Shown here: piece by piece, positions 1 to 6,007 of the stretch | Layout of the letters: each line of letters starts with the position of its first letter | Numbering within the stretch: position 1 is the first letter of the stretch | Origin: Candidatus Sumerlaeota bacterium | GTDB lineage: Bacteria; Sumerlaeota; Sumerlaeia; MWCT01 | Length of the DNA: 6,887 nucleotides | Reading direction: 5' to 3' | NCBI GenBank assembly: GCA_026398545.1 | Contig: JAPLSR010000071.1 | Coordinates: forward strand, 1 to 6,887 | Position numbers and translations under genes: made by a program | Notes under the pieces: generated by a model | The model's database searches: none | Told to the model about the DNA's origin: nothing | What the model saw: only the letters and a program-made list of their open reading frames with translations

Positions 1-68
1 ATGCAGGGTCGTCCTCCGCAGAGGCGTGAGTCTGTTATCACATGGTTTTCAATTTCTTCCTGAATCAT
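1..68 (-). CDS. DUF433 family protein, N-terminal fragment (probable antitoxin), runs off the window
   Basis: Reading the minus strand from the ATG at 68 gives 22 codons: a short acidic lead (MIQEEIENHVITDSRL) followed by CGGRPC, with the next codon cut at the window edge. An Asp a few residues before a Cys-Gly-Gly-Arg-Pro block is the hallmark opening of DUF433 proteins. These are small helix-turn-helix-like proteins, often encoded next to PIN-type (DUF5615/VapC-like) toxins and thought to act as antitoxins. A good ribosome binding site, GAGGG (76-80), lies 7 bases before the ATG. The upstream region has an inverted repeat suited to autoregulation. The toxin partner, if present, would lie beyond position 1. 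The family call rests on about 10 diagnostic residues and the antitoxin role is inference. Confidence 0.62.
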   Translation of the reverse strand, partial: MIQEEIENHVITDSRLCGGRPC

Positions 69-92
69 TTTTTCACCCTCTATGGTTAAGAA

Positions 93-122
93 AAGATATT
101 TGTGAAATATTCGCATTCACAA
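93..122 (-). promoter_or_regulatory. Candidate promoter and operator for the DUF433 gene
   Basis: On the minus strand, TTGTGA (117-122) and TATCTT (93-98) are 18 bases apart and each matches 4 of 6 bases of the sigma-70 -35 and -10 consensus. The -35 element overlaps a 7-bp perfect inverted repeat, TTGTGAA at 100-106 and TTCACAA at 116-122 with a 9-base spacer. A repressor bound there would block the polymerase, as in autoregulated antitoxin genes. Transcription would start about 18 bases before the ATG. The inverted repeat is seen directly; promoter and operator functions are inferred. Confidence 0.35.
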
Positions 123-154
123 TTTGATATAAGGTCATGCGCAGTCAAGATTAA

Positions 155-184
155 ATCTGCGTTTATTCGTGTAAATCCGTGTCT
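155..184. repeat. Three 10-nt degenerate tandem units
   Basis: Three consecutive units with exact 10-base period read ATCTGCGTTT, ATTCGTGTAA and ATCCGTGTCT, consensus ATYYGYGTNN. They lie in the gap between the 3' end of glycyl-tRNA synthetase and the DUF433 gene. Short intergenic repeats of this look occur in many bacterial genomes, usually in non-coding gaps. I see no hairpin or U-tract that would make this a standard terminator for the synthetase gene. Confidence 0.6.
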
Positions 185-196
185 ATAAATTAACTG

Positions 197-1684
197 TTAT
201 AACTTGAATTTTTCATGCAGGCGGGAGGCGACTTTGTCGAGGGCGATGCGCTCTTGCTCCATTGTGTCCCGCTCGCGGATAGTCACTGCCTGGTCGGAAA
301 GCGTCTCTACATCCACCGTCATGCAGAAGGGCGTGCCGATTTCATCCTGCCGGCGGTAGAGTTTGCCGATTGCAGCGGTGTCGTCATAGACGGTGTAAAA
401 TTCCTTTTTCAGGTCGGCGGTGAGTTTTTTCGCAATGGCGACGAGCTCGGGTCGGTTGGTGAGAAGCGGGAAAACCGCCGCCTTGACCGGCGCGAGGAAT
501 GGATGCAGGGCAAGATAGACCCTGGGTCTGTCCCGCACGATTTCCTCCCGATAGGCGTCTGTCAGGAAGGCAAGCATGGCGCGATCAACTCCGCCGGAAG
601 GCTCGATAACATAAGGGATGTAGCGCGTCCGCGTCTCCTCATCAAAATAGGTGAGGTCCTTGCCGGAAAATTTCTGATGCTGTTTGAGGTCAAAGTCCGT
701 GCGGTTGGCGATGCCTTCCAGTTCCGACCACCCGATGGGGAAGTTATACTCCACATCCTTGCATGCGCGGGCGTAATGCGCCAGCTCCTGTTTCTCGTGC
801 GAGCGGGTGCGCAGGTTTTCCTTGCGGATGCCGAAACGAAGATACCAGTTAAACCGCTCATTGACCCAGTATTCATACCATTCCTCATCCGTGCCCGGCT
901 TGCAGAAGAATTCAATTTCCATCTGCTCGAACTCGCGTGTGCGGAAGATAAAGTTGCGGGGCGTAATCTCATTACGGAATGATTTTCCAATCTGTGCGAT
1001 GCCGAAGGGAATCTTCCGCCGCATGGTGTCCATGATGTTTGTGAAATTGACGAAAATTCCCTGCGCCGTTTCGGGGCGGAGATAGACCAGGGCGGCTTCA
1101 TCCTCGACCGGTCCGATAAAAGTCTTGAACATGAGGTTGAACTGGCGCGGTTCTGTAAGTTCGCCCCCGCATTCGGGACATCGCTTCCCGTGGAACACAT
1201 CCCCTTCGACAGGCTCCACGCGGATATGTTTTTCCTGCGGAATGGCAAAGACGCCGGAAGTGAGTTGCGCCTTCGCAGACTTTTTACTTTCAGCGTAAAG
1301 AGTCTTGCCTGTGTCTTCCCAGTCATCCCCCTCCTTCTGTATCAGCACCCGGAACTTGTGGAAATCCTTTTCCTCAACATGGTCAGCCCTGAATCTTTTT
1401 TTGCAGACCTTGCAATCCACAAGCGGGTCGGTGAATCCTTCAACATGACCCGAAGCAAGCCATATCCGCTGGTGCATCAGTATGGCGGCATCAAGTCCTT
1501 CAATATCATCCCGCTCATACACGACGGAGCGCCACCATGCCTTTTTAACGTTATTTTTCAGTTCCACGCCAATTGGACCGTAATCAAAAGTGCCTTGCAG
1601 TCCGTTGTAAAGGTCACTGCCGGGAAAGATAATCCCCCGCCTTTTGCAAAGGGATACCAGCGTTTCCATCTTCACTTCACTCAT
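197..1684 (-). CDS. glyS: Glycyl-tRNA synthetase, alpha2 (eukaryote/archaeal-like) type
   Basis: Cytoplasmic class II aminoacyl-tRNA synthetase that charges tRNA-Gly with glycine; 495 residues from the ATG at 1684. Visible landmarks: the RRG...DYGPIGVELKNN opening, SGHVEGFTDP (residues 79-88), RPETAQGIF (203-211), motif 2 with FRNE (236-239) and TRE (249-251), IANRTDFDLKQH (325-336), motif 3 EPSGGVDR (361-368) and a C-terminal anticodon-binding domain from about 388. Two Cys pairs (91/94 and 169/172) look like a zinc site. Between them is an extra segment of about 45 residues that makes the protein longer than the usual ~460. An alternative GTG lies directly upstream at 1687 and another ATG at 1669. 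The upstream M16 stop is only 6 bases away, implying co-transcription. This single-chain type replaces the separate glyQ/glyS subunits of many bacteria. Confidence 0.96.
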   Translation of the reverse strand: MSEVKMETLVSLCKRRGIIFPGSDLYNGLQGTFDYGPIGVELKNNVKKAWWRSVVYERDDIEGLDAAILMHQRIWLASGHVEGFTDPLVDCKVCKKRFRADHVEEKDFHKFRVLIQKEGDDWEDTGKTLYAESKKSAKAQLTSGVFAIPQEKHIRVEPVEGDVFHGKRCPECGGELTEPRQFNLMFKTFIGPVEDEAALVYLRPETAQGIFVNFTNIMDTMRRKIPFGIAQIGKSFRNEITPRNFIFRTREFEQMEIEFFCKPGTDEEWYEYWVNERFNWYLRFGIRKENLRTRSHEKQELAHYARACKDVEYNFPIGWSELEGIANRTDFDLKQHQKFSGKDLTYFDEETRTRYIPYVIEPSGGVDRAMLAFLTDAYREEIVRDRPRVYLALHPFLAPVKAAVFPLLTNRPELVAIAKKLTADLKKEFYTVYDDTAAIGKLYRRQDEIGTPFCMTVDVETLSDQAVTIRERDTMEQERIALDKVASRLHEKFKL

Positions 1685-1690
1685 CACTTC

Positions 1691-3046
1691 TCACTCACTT
1701 CTTCCGGGATGACTCGGCTGTCCGCCTGAGGCGGACGGGGAGAGGGTTACAATGGCGGGTGCGCTGAGATATTTCCTCGCCACGCGCCGCACATCCCTGC
1801 CCGTAACTGCCGTAATCAGTGCGGGGTATTTCTCATCATAATCCAGCCCCATGCCATATGCATGGAACCATGCGAGGTAAAATGCCTGTCTCAGATTTGT
1901 CTGATGGGCAATCAGATATTTCCCCACGATGAAGTTTTTAGCGCGAGCAATCTCATCCTCCGGTATCTTTTTTTCCGCAAGCTCCTCAAAAATGCCTCTC
2001 ATTGCCTTTTCGGCAGGCATGAGCGTTTCGGGACGCGTGCCGATATATCCCATGACGGAGCCATGCAGTCTGAGGTTGTGATAGAAGGAGCCCACGGCAT
2101 AGGCGAGACCCCGCTGGTCGCGCAGTTGCACGAAGAGCCGCGATGCCATCCCCTCGCCCAGAAGGGCGCAAGCGACCCTCAGCGCCGGATAATCCTTGTC
2201 ACTCATCGGCACACCGTTATATCCAATTATGATAAACCCCTGCTCGAGGGGTTTTTTGACATCCGCCTTGCGGAGCGTTGGTTTTATTGTCTTGGTGGTT
2301 GTGAAGAGATTCACACTCCGGGACGGACGGGAGCCGAAATGCCGCATGAGGCACTTTTTAACCTTGTCATATTCTACATTGCCCACAATTGAGACAATCA
2401 TATTTTCCGGTTGGAAGTAGCGCGAGTGAAAATCGATAATGTGCTGGCGTTTAAGAGCAGCGAGGGTTTCCGGACTTCCTTCCGGCGGTCGGGAGTAAGG
2501 GTCACCTTCATACAGCAATTCACGCAGTCTCCTCATAGTCAGGTAAAATTTGTCATCCTCCTGCAGGTGGATATTGGCGATGGCATTCCGCCTCTCCTTT
2601 TCGACCTCATTTTCCGGGAAGGTGGGGTTGAAGAGGATTTCCGCCATGAGTTCCAAAACGCGGTCCAACTGGTCCACCGTTGCCTCAACGGAGAGTGTGG
2701 CGTAATCCTCGGCGGCATCGGTTTCCATTATGATTCCCTCACGTTCGATGGCGAGGGCGAGCTGTGCGGCGGTATAATGCTCAGTCCCTTTCATGAGCAG
2801 AGCCTGGACAAGGCTGGTGATTCCATTCTCCTCGCTCCTTTCATAGGCAGAACCCGCCCTTATAATGCACACAACGCCAAGTATATTGGTTGCCTTTGTT
2901 TTTTTGTGAATAACCGCCAGCCTGTTTTCGAGATATTCCATTCTGACCTCTCCCCGGATGTTTGCATGTCCGCCTAAGGCGCATGAAAGTGCGATGAGCA
3001 AGAGTGCGACAAATGTCCGCCTTAGGCTGATTCGGATGCGCTTCAT
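1691..3046 (-). CDS. Secreted M16-family protein lacking the zinc-binding motif
   Basis: 451 residues from the ATG at 3046. An N-terminal export signal is clear: basic n-region (KRIRISLRR), hydrophobic core about 11-24, and a possible cleavage after GHA (27-28). Cys22 follows IALS, an imperfect lipobox. The rest is a full two-lobe M16 (pitrilysin/processing-peptidase-like) fold. At the catalytic site HxxEH is replaced: GITSLVQALLMKGT (75-88) has Ser78, Gln81 and Ala82 where His, Glu and His belong. The downstream ligand region EKERRNAIANI (149-159) has Ala-Asn where Glu is expected. The second lobe keeps LRDQRGLAYAV (308-318), including Arg309 and Tyr316 at the 7-residue spacing of the substrate-binding R/Y pair. 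It therefore looks like the non-catalytic subunit of a heteromeric M16B protease, acting in the periplasm, but no catalytic partner lies beside it. A TTG start at 3085 with AAGG 9 bases upstream is an alternative. The stop nearly abuts glycyl-tRNA synthetase. Confidence 0.88.
   Translation of the reverse strand: MKRIRISLRRTFVALLLIALSCALGGHANIRGEVRMEYLENRLAVIHKKTKATNILGVVCIIRAGSAYERSEENGITSLVQALLMKGTEHYTAAQLALAIEREGIIMETDAAEDYATLSVEATVDQLDRVLELMAEILFNPTFPENEVEKERRNAIANIHLQEDDKFYLTMRRLRELLYEGDPYSRPPEGSPETLAALKRQHIIDFHSRYFQPENMIVSIVGNVEYDKVKKCLMRHFGSRPSRSVNLFTTTKTIKPTLRKADVKKPLEQGFIIIGYNGVPMSDKDYPALRVACALLGEGMASRLFVQLRDQRGLAYAVGSFYHNLRLHGSVMGYIGTRPETLMPAEKAMRGIFEELAEKKIPEDEIARAKNFIVGKYLIAHQTNLRQAFYLAWFHAYGMGLDYDEKYPALITAVTGRDVRRVARKYLSAPAIVTLSPSASGGQPSHPGRSE
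1720..1736. repeat. Palindromic element, copy 1 (perfect)
   Basis: GTCCGCCTGAGGCGGAC: two perfect 8-bp arms around one central base. It lies inside the 3' end of the M16 gene and encodes residues S438-Q443 near the protein C-terminus. It is identical to copy 4 at 3170-3186. Confidence 0.85.
2969..2983. repeat. Palindromic element, copy 2 (degenerate)
   Basis: TCCGCCTAAGGCGCA: seven-base arms with one mismatched pair around a central A. It is in frame inside the signal-peptide coding segment of the M16 gene, encoding Cys22-Gly26 near the cleavage region. Confidence 0.65.
3016..3030. repeat. Palindromic element, copy 3 (degenerate)
   Basis: TCCGCCTTAGGCTGA: seven-base arms with one mismatched pair around a central T. 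It encodes Ile6-Thr11, the basic n-region of the M16 signal peptide, so copies 2 and 3 bracket the hydrophobic core. Confidence 0.65.
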
Positions 3047-3188
3047 TGCAAAGATTGAAAAAACCCTTTTACACCGGATTTTCAAAAAGACAAGCCTTTT
3101 TCAATGACCGCCCCCCTTTTTGCAATACAAAAAGTGTTGAAGACACACCGTGGCGGGCGGAAGGGTGTTGTCCGCCTGAGGCGGACGC
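3047..3188. other. Intergenic region between the sigma-54 activator and the M16 gene
   Basis: This 142-base gap holds palindrome copy 4 right after the activator stop, then a string of A/T-rich inverted repeats: TTTTTG/CAAAAA (3117-3122 and 3128-3133), AAAAAG/CTTTTT (3084-3089 and 3096-3101) and A-tract/T-tract arms around CCC at 3064-3066. On the transcribed strand GTGT-CTTCA-ACAC followed by five T (about 3129-3146) resembles a very weak terminator. I see no convincing promoter, so read-through from the activator gene is possible. Confidence 0.4.
3170..3186. repeat. Palindromic element, copy 4 (perfect)
   Basis: GTCCGCCTGAGGCGGAC, identical in all 17 bases to copy 1. It starts two bases after the stop codon of the sigma-54 activator gene. 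In RNA it would form an 8-bp GC-rich stem with an impractically small one-base loop, so fewer pairs would close. No T-run follows directly, so it is not a standard intrinsic terminator. Confidence 0.85.
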
Positions 3189-5117
3189 TTATTCCGAGGC
3201 GCTCTTTCGTGTGAGGGACTCGATACTGAGGTTGTAGAACCGTATCTTACGCCAGAGTGTGGAGGGATTAATGCCAAGAATGCGCGCTGCCTTTTTCTGG
3301 TTGCCGCCGGTTTTTGTGAGTATGAGGCGGATATATTCGCGCTCCATCTCTGCAAGGGTCATTTCCTGTTCAGGGGAGAGTGTGTCGCCGGTTGAGAGGG
3401 GTAAGGATGGGGCGACGCTTTCCAGTTTTGCCTTTTGTGAAAGTATTTTAATCTTGGCAAGTTCTTCAATATAGAGACTGCTGTTTGTGCCCATAACAAC
3501 GGCGCGCTCAATCATGTTTTCCAGCTCCCGGATATTTCCGGGCCAGTGGTGTTCCTTCAGGATTGCCATATCCTCGTCTGAGAGCCGGCGGATTTTCTGG
3601 GGGGTTCTCCGGCTGAACTTATTCAGGAAGAAGTTGACAAGGAGGGAAATATCATCTCTGCGCTCCCTGAGAGGCGGGATGTAAATGGGGAGGACGTTCA
3701 GTCGGTAGTAAAGGTCTTCGCGGAACATCCCCTCCTGTATCATCTTTTTCAGGTCGCGGTTGGTGGCGGCGATGATGCGCACATCCACCTTAATGGTTTC
3801 CGTCCCGCCGACGTGCGTGAATTCTTTTTCCTGCAGGACGCGCAGGAGTTTGACCTGTAGCTGGGGCGAGAGGTCGCCAATCTCATCAAGGAAGATGGTT
3901 CCCTCATTGGCAAGTTCAAAGCGCCCCATCTTTTTCGTGTAGGCGCCGGTAAAGGAGCCCTTTTCATGACCGAACAGGTCGCTTTCGAGGAGCGTTTCGG
4001 GAATTGCCGCGGAATTGACTATCACAAAGGGTTTATCACGCCGTGGGGAGTTGTAATATATTGCCCTGGCAATGAGTTCCTTGCCAGTTCCGTTTTCGCC
4101 GATGAGGAGGACGGTGGAATCTGCGGAGGCGGCCAGACGCGCATGGCGCATCACGCGCAGCATCCCCTGGCTTTTGCCTATGATGCGGATATTGACCTCA
4201 TCGCCGCCTGGCGCCCCTTCTGTCCCGTCCCCGTTGGTCAGACCGAAAATGGGTGAGGCGCCTTCCGCCAGGTTGACAATCTTAACGCGGCTTTTCTGGT
4301 TCCGCGCCCCGTCAAGGATGCCCTCCTTTTCATAAATCATGTGCAGATGGTGGATGGCGGCGGGATTGGCAGGGTCCTGCTGGAGAACCCAGTAAAATTC
4401 CCCTATTGCCTCCTCCGTCTGCCCGTTGCCGTAATAGGCGCGTCCAAGGTTGATATGGATGTCGATAAGCTCCTCGCCGGTGGGGAGAAGGTTCATCAGC
4501 TCCTGATAGGTCTCAATGGCGCCTGTATATTTTTCCATCTGGAGATAGAGGTCAGCCATGTTATGGAGGGCGGAAACCTTTTCATCATTCAGTTCATAAG
4601 CTTTTTTAAAGTGGTGGAGCGCCTCTTCATACTCGCCCTTTTCCTTGAGGACAAGTCCGAGGTAGGTGTGGCATTCGGAGAGGAAGTGATTCACCTCGGG
4701 GAAGATGAGCCCGAGGTAGAACTGGCCGGGTTTGAAACTGACCGGTTCATCCACGATGGAGCGCAACAGGAGGCGCGCCTCGTCAAGGCGGCGTTCATTC
4801 AGTAGAAGAAGGGCGCGGTTGTATTTAATATCTATGAAATTTCCCCCGAGCATCTCCGACCTGTCATAGCATTCGAGCGCGCCTGTCAGGTCGCCGCTGT
4901 GAAGGTAGGCATGACCGCAGTCTTTAAGGGTTTCCTTGTTTGTGGGGTCTGTGAGACAGGCGACCTTGAGTTTACGGAGCGCCTGGTCATATTTCCCCTC
5001 GCAGAAATAGCGTATGCCATCCACGTAGCTCTGATGAATCTCAATTATGCTGGCGCCGCAATAAGGGCAGAAATTGACGCCTATCGAAATATCTTTTTTG
5101 CATTCAGGGCAGAGCAT
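3189..5117 (-). CDS. Sigma-54-dependent transcriptional activator with N-terminal zinc ribbon and TPR region
   Basis: 642 residues from the ATG at 5117. Residues 3-20 form a zinc ribbon (CPEC, 10-residue gap, CPYC). About six tetratricopeptide repeats follow (roughly 31-273), for instance the segment with GEYEEALHHFKKAYELN and that with GRAYYGNGQTEEAIGEFYWVLQQDP. The AAA+ domain (about 311-540) has Walker A GENGTGKE (340-347), GSFTGA (387-392, a Ser variant of the GAFTGA loop that contacts sigma-54), Walker B TIFLDEIGD (407-414) and FREDLYYRLNV (465-475). A Fis-type helix-turn-helix ends the protein (GNQKKAARILGINPSTLWRK, about 605-624). It should hydrolyse ATP to open sigma-54 promoters. There is no receiver, PAS or GAF domain, so sensing is probably by protein contact through the TPRs. 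An upstream ATG at 5180 exists, but the one at 5117 sits directly before the zinc ribbon and has GGGAG 11 bases upstream. Target genes are unknown. Confidence 0.93.
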   Translation of the reverse strand: MLCPECKKDISIGVNFCPYCGASIIEIHQSYVDGIRYFCEGKYDQALRKLKVACLTDPTNKETLKDCGHAYLHSGDLTGALECYDRSEMLGGNFIDIKYNRALLLLNERRLDEARLLLRSIVDEPVSFKPGQFYLGLIFPEVNHFLSECHTYLGLVLKEKGEYEEALHHFKKAYELNDEKVSALHNMADLYLQMEKYTGAIETYQELMNLLPTGEELIDIHINLGRAYYGNGQTEEAIGEFYWVLQQDPANPAAIHHLHMIYEKEGILDGARNQKSRVKIVNLAEGASPIFGLTNGDGTEGAPGGDEVNIRIIGKSQGMLRVMRHARLAASADSTVLLIGENGTGKELIARAIYYNSPRRDKPFVIVNSAAIPETLLESDLFGHEKGSFTGAYTKKMGRFELANEGTIFLDEIGDLSPQLQVKLLRVLQEKEFTHVGGTETIKVDVRIIAATNRDLKKMIQEGMFREDLYYRLNVLPIYIPPLRERRDDISLLVNFFLNKFSRRTPQKIRRLSDEDMAILKEHHWPGNIRELENMIERAVVMGTNSSLYIEELAKIKILSQKAKLESVAPSLPLSTGDTLSPEQEMTLAEMEREYIRLILTKTGGNQKKAARILGINPSTLWRKIRFYNLSIESLTRKSASE

Positions 5118-5226
5118 GGCTCGGAATGCTCCCACGGGGTTTGAGGCTTGACTTCTTTTGCGCCTTGTTTTTAAAAACATACATATTTATACAGGCGCCG
5201 TGCAATATTTTTTTACGGGTGACTTC
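5118..5226. promoter_or_regulatory. Divergent intergenic region between the sigma-54 activator gene and rsmE
   Basis: This 109-base AT-rich region must serve the starts of both diverging genes. It contains a 12-bp perfect palindrome, GTTTTTAAAAAC (5167-5178). Outer arms GCGCCT (5160-5165) and AGGCGC (5193-5198) are an inverted repeat enclosing it. The plus-strand promoter candidate is listed separately. On the minus strand I see only weak hexamers (TTGCAC, TATGTT, 18 apart). Confidence 0.5.
5165..5193 (+). promoter_or_regulatory. Candidate sigma-70 promoter for rsmE and the SGNH gene
   Basis: TTGTTT (5165-5170) and TATACA (5188-5193) are separated by 17 bases, each matching 4 of 6 consensus bases. 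A start near 5200 would leave a leader of about 27 bases before the ATG at 5227, with GGGTGA (5217-5222) as a weak ribosome binding site. Confidence 0.4.
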
Positions 5227-6006
5227 ATGCATATTCGCCGCGTCCTTGTGGATAATGTTAACCTTGATGAGGGGACGGTGCTTACCCTTTCTCCGCAGGT
5301 GAGCCATCATCTGACGCATGTCCTGAGACTGGGCGCCGGTGATGCCGTCATCCTCTGTGATTGTGCGGGCGGCGAGGCGCGGGGGGTAATTGAGTCCATT
5401 TTACGGGGCGGGGTCAGGGTGCGCATCATGCAGAGATGCGAACCTCCAGCGGGCGGCCGCGAACTAACATTGCCCGTTGCCCTTGCCATGCCATATCTCA
5501 AGTCTGATAAGCTGGAAACGGCACTGCGCATGGCATCAGAGCTTGGCGCGGCGGCATTTTATATCTTTCACTGCCGGCGGTGTGTCCCGGGACGGATTGA
5601 GTCGGCTGTGGCGCGCAAAAAGGAAAGATGGCATGGCATTGTGCGTGAGGCGGTGCGCCTTTCAGGTCGGACAGTGGTTCCTGAGATTTTCGGTCCTTTT
5701 TTATTCGAAGAGATTATGGATGAGATAACACCCCAATATAGCGTCATTCTGCCATATGAGGGTGGCGGCTATCCCCGCATTTCGGAGGTTCTGCAGGGTC
5801 TTTTCCCTGAAGGTGGAAGGGGAGGGGCGAAGGTGAACGGCATCTGCCTGGTGACGGGACCGGAGGGCGGGTTTGAGCCGGATGAGATTGAGGCGGCAAA
5901 GGGACATGGAGTCCTCATTTGTTCCCTTGGGGCGCGCATCTTGAGGGCGGAGACAGCGCCCATCGCCGCCCTGTGCGCCACACTTGCCATGACAGGAGAA
6001 ATGTAA
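5227..6006 (+). CDS. rsmE: 16S rRNA (uracil1498-N3)-methyltransferase RsmE
   Basis: 259 residues from the ATG at 5227; the family usually has about 240-250. The enzyme methylates N3 of U1498 in 16S rRNA in the assembled 30S subunit, using S-adenosylmethionine. The N-terminal PUA-like RNA-binding part is residues 1-70 (MHIRRVLVDN opening, HHLTHVLRLGAGD at 27-39). The SPOUT trefoil-knot domain follows, with PYLKSDKLETALRMASELG (89-107), EAVRLSGRTVVPEI (141-154), GPEGGFEPDE (211-220) and SLGARILRAETA (233-244), the last two forming the cofactor-binding knot. The motif at 141-148 normally reads EA-x-EQ-x-x-R; here Arg-Leu replaces Glu-Gln. An in-frame TTG at 5158 would add 23 residues with no family support and would precede the candidate promoter. 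The next gene starts immediately after the stop. Confidence 0.95.
   Translation: MHIRRVLVDNVNLDEGTVLTLSPQVSHHLTHVLRLGAGDAVILCDCAGGEARGVIESILRGGVRVRIMQRCEPPAGGRELTLPVALAMPYLKSDKLETALRMASELGAAAFYIFHCRRCVPGRIESAVARKKERWHGIVREAVRLSGRTVVPEIFGPFLFEEIMDEITPQYSVILPYEGGGYPRISEVLQGLFPEGGRGGAKVNGICLVTGPEGGFEPDEIEAAKGHGVLICSLGARILRAETAPIAALCATLAMTGEM
5994..5999 (+). promoter_or_regulatory. Shine-Dalgarno site that fixes the TTG start of the SGNH gene
   Basis: AGGAGA lies inside the last codons of rsmE, 8 bases before the TTG at 6008. It is the best ribosome binding site in the window. It supports a non-ATG start coupled to rsmE termination (stop at 6004-6006). Confidence 0.65.
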
Positions 6007-6007
6007 T

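Noticed and set aside
100..122. CRP-type binding site
   Set aside because: TGTGA and TCACA are present but separated by 11 bases, not the 6 required for CRP/FNR-type sites.
322..337. Sigma-54-like GGCACG...TGCA on the minus strand
   Set aside because: The spacing between GG and GC is 11 rather than 10 bases and the site lies deep inside glycyl-tRNA synthetase.
215..982. Long plus-strand open frame opposite glycyl-tRNA synthetase
   Set aside because: It lies wholly antisense to a gene with clear class II motifs, and its translation resembles no protein family. It is a codon-composition shadow.
1190..1729. Plus-strand open frame of 179 codons
   Set aside because: Antisense to glycyl-tRNA synthetase, with no ribosome binding site or recognisable motif.
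2411..2977. Plus-strand open frame of 188 codons
   Set aside because: Antisense to the M16 gene, whose fold is conserved in the other direction.
3068..3095. Possible promoter TTGTCT-16-TAAAAG before the M16 gene
   Set aside because: Both hexamers are weak, the spacing is short, and the region is a low-complexity A/T tract. It also overlaps the alternative TTG start.
3129..3146. Intrinsic terminator after the sigma-54 activator
   Set aside because: The stem is only 4 bp of mixed composition before five T. It is too weak to call.
1720..3186. CRISPR array from the repeated palindrome
   Set aside because: Copies are irregularly spaced, mostly within coding sequence, and no unit spacers exist.
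4341..4805. Plus-strand open frame of 154 codons opposite the TPR region
   Set aside because: The minus-strand TPR pattern is unmistakable. The antisense frame is a by-product.
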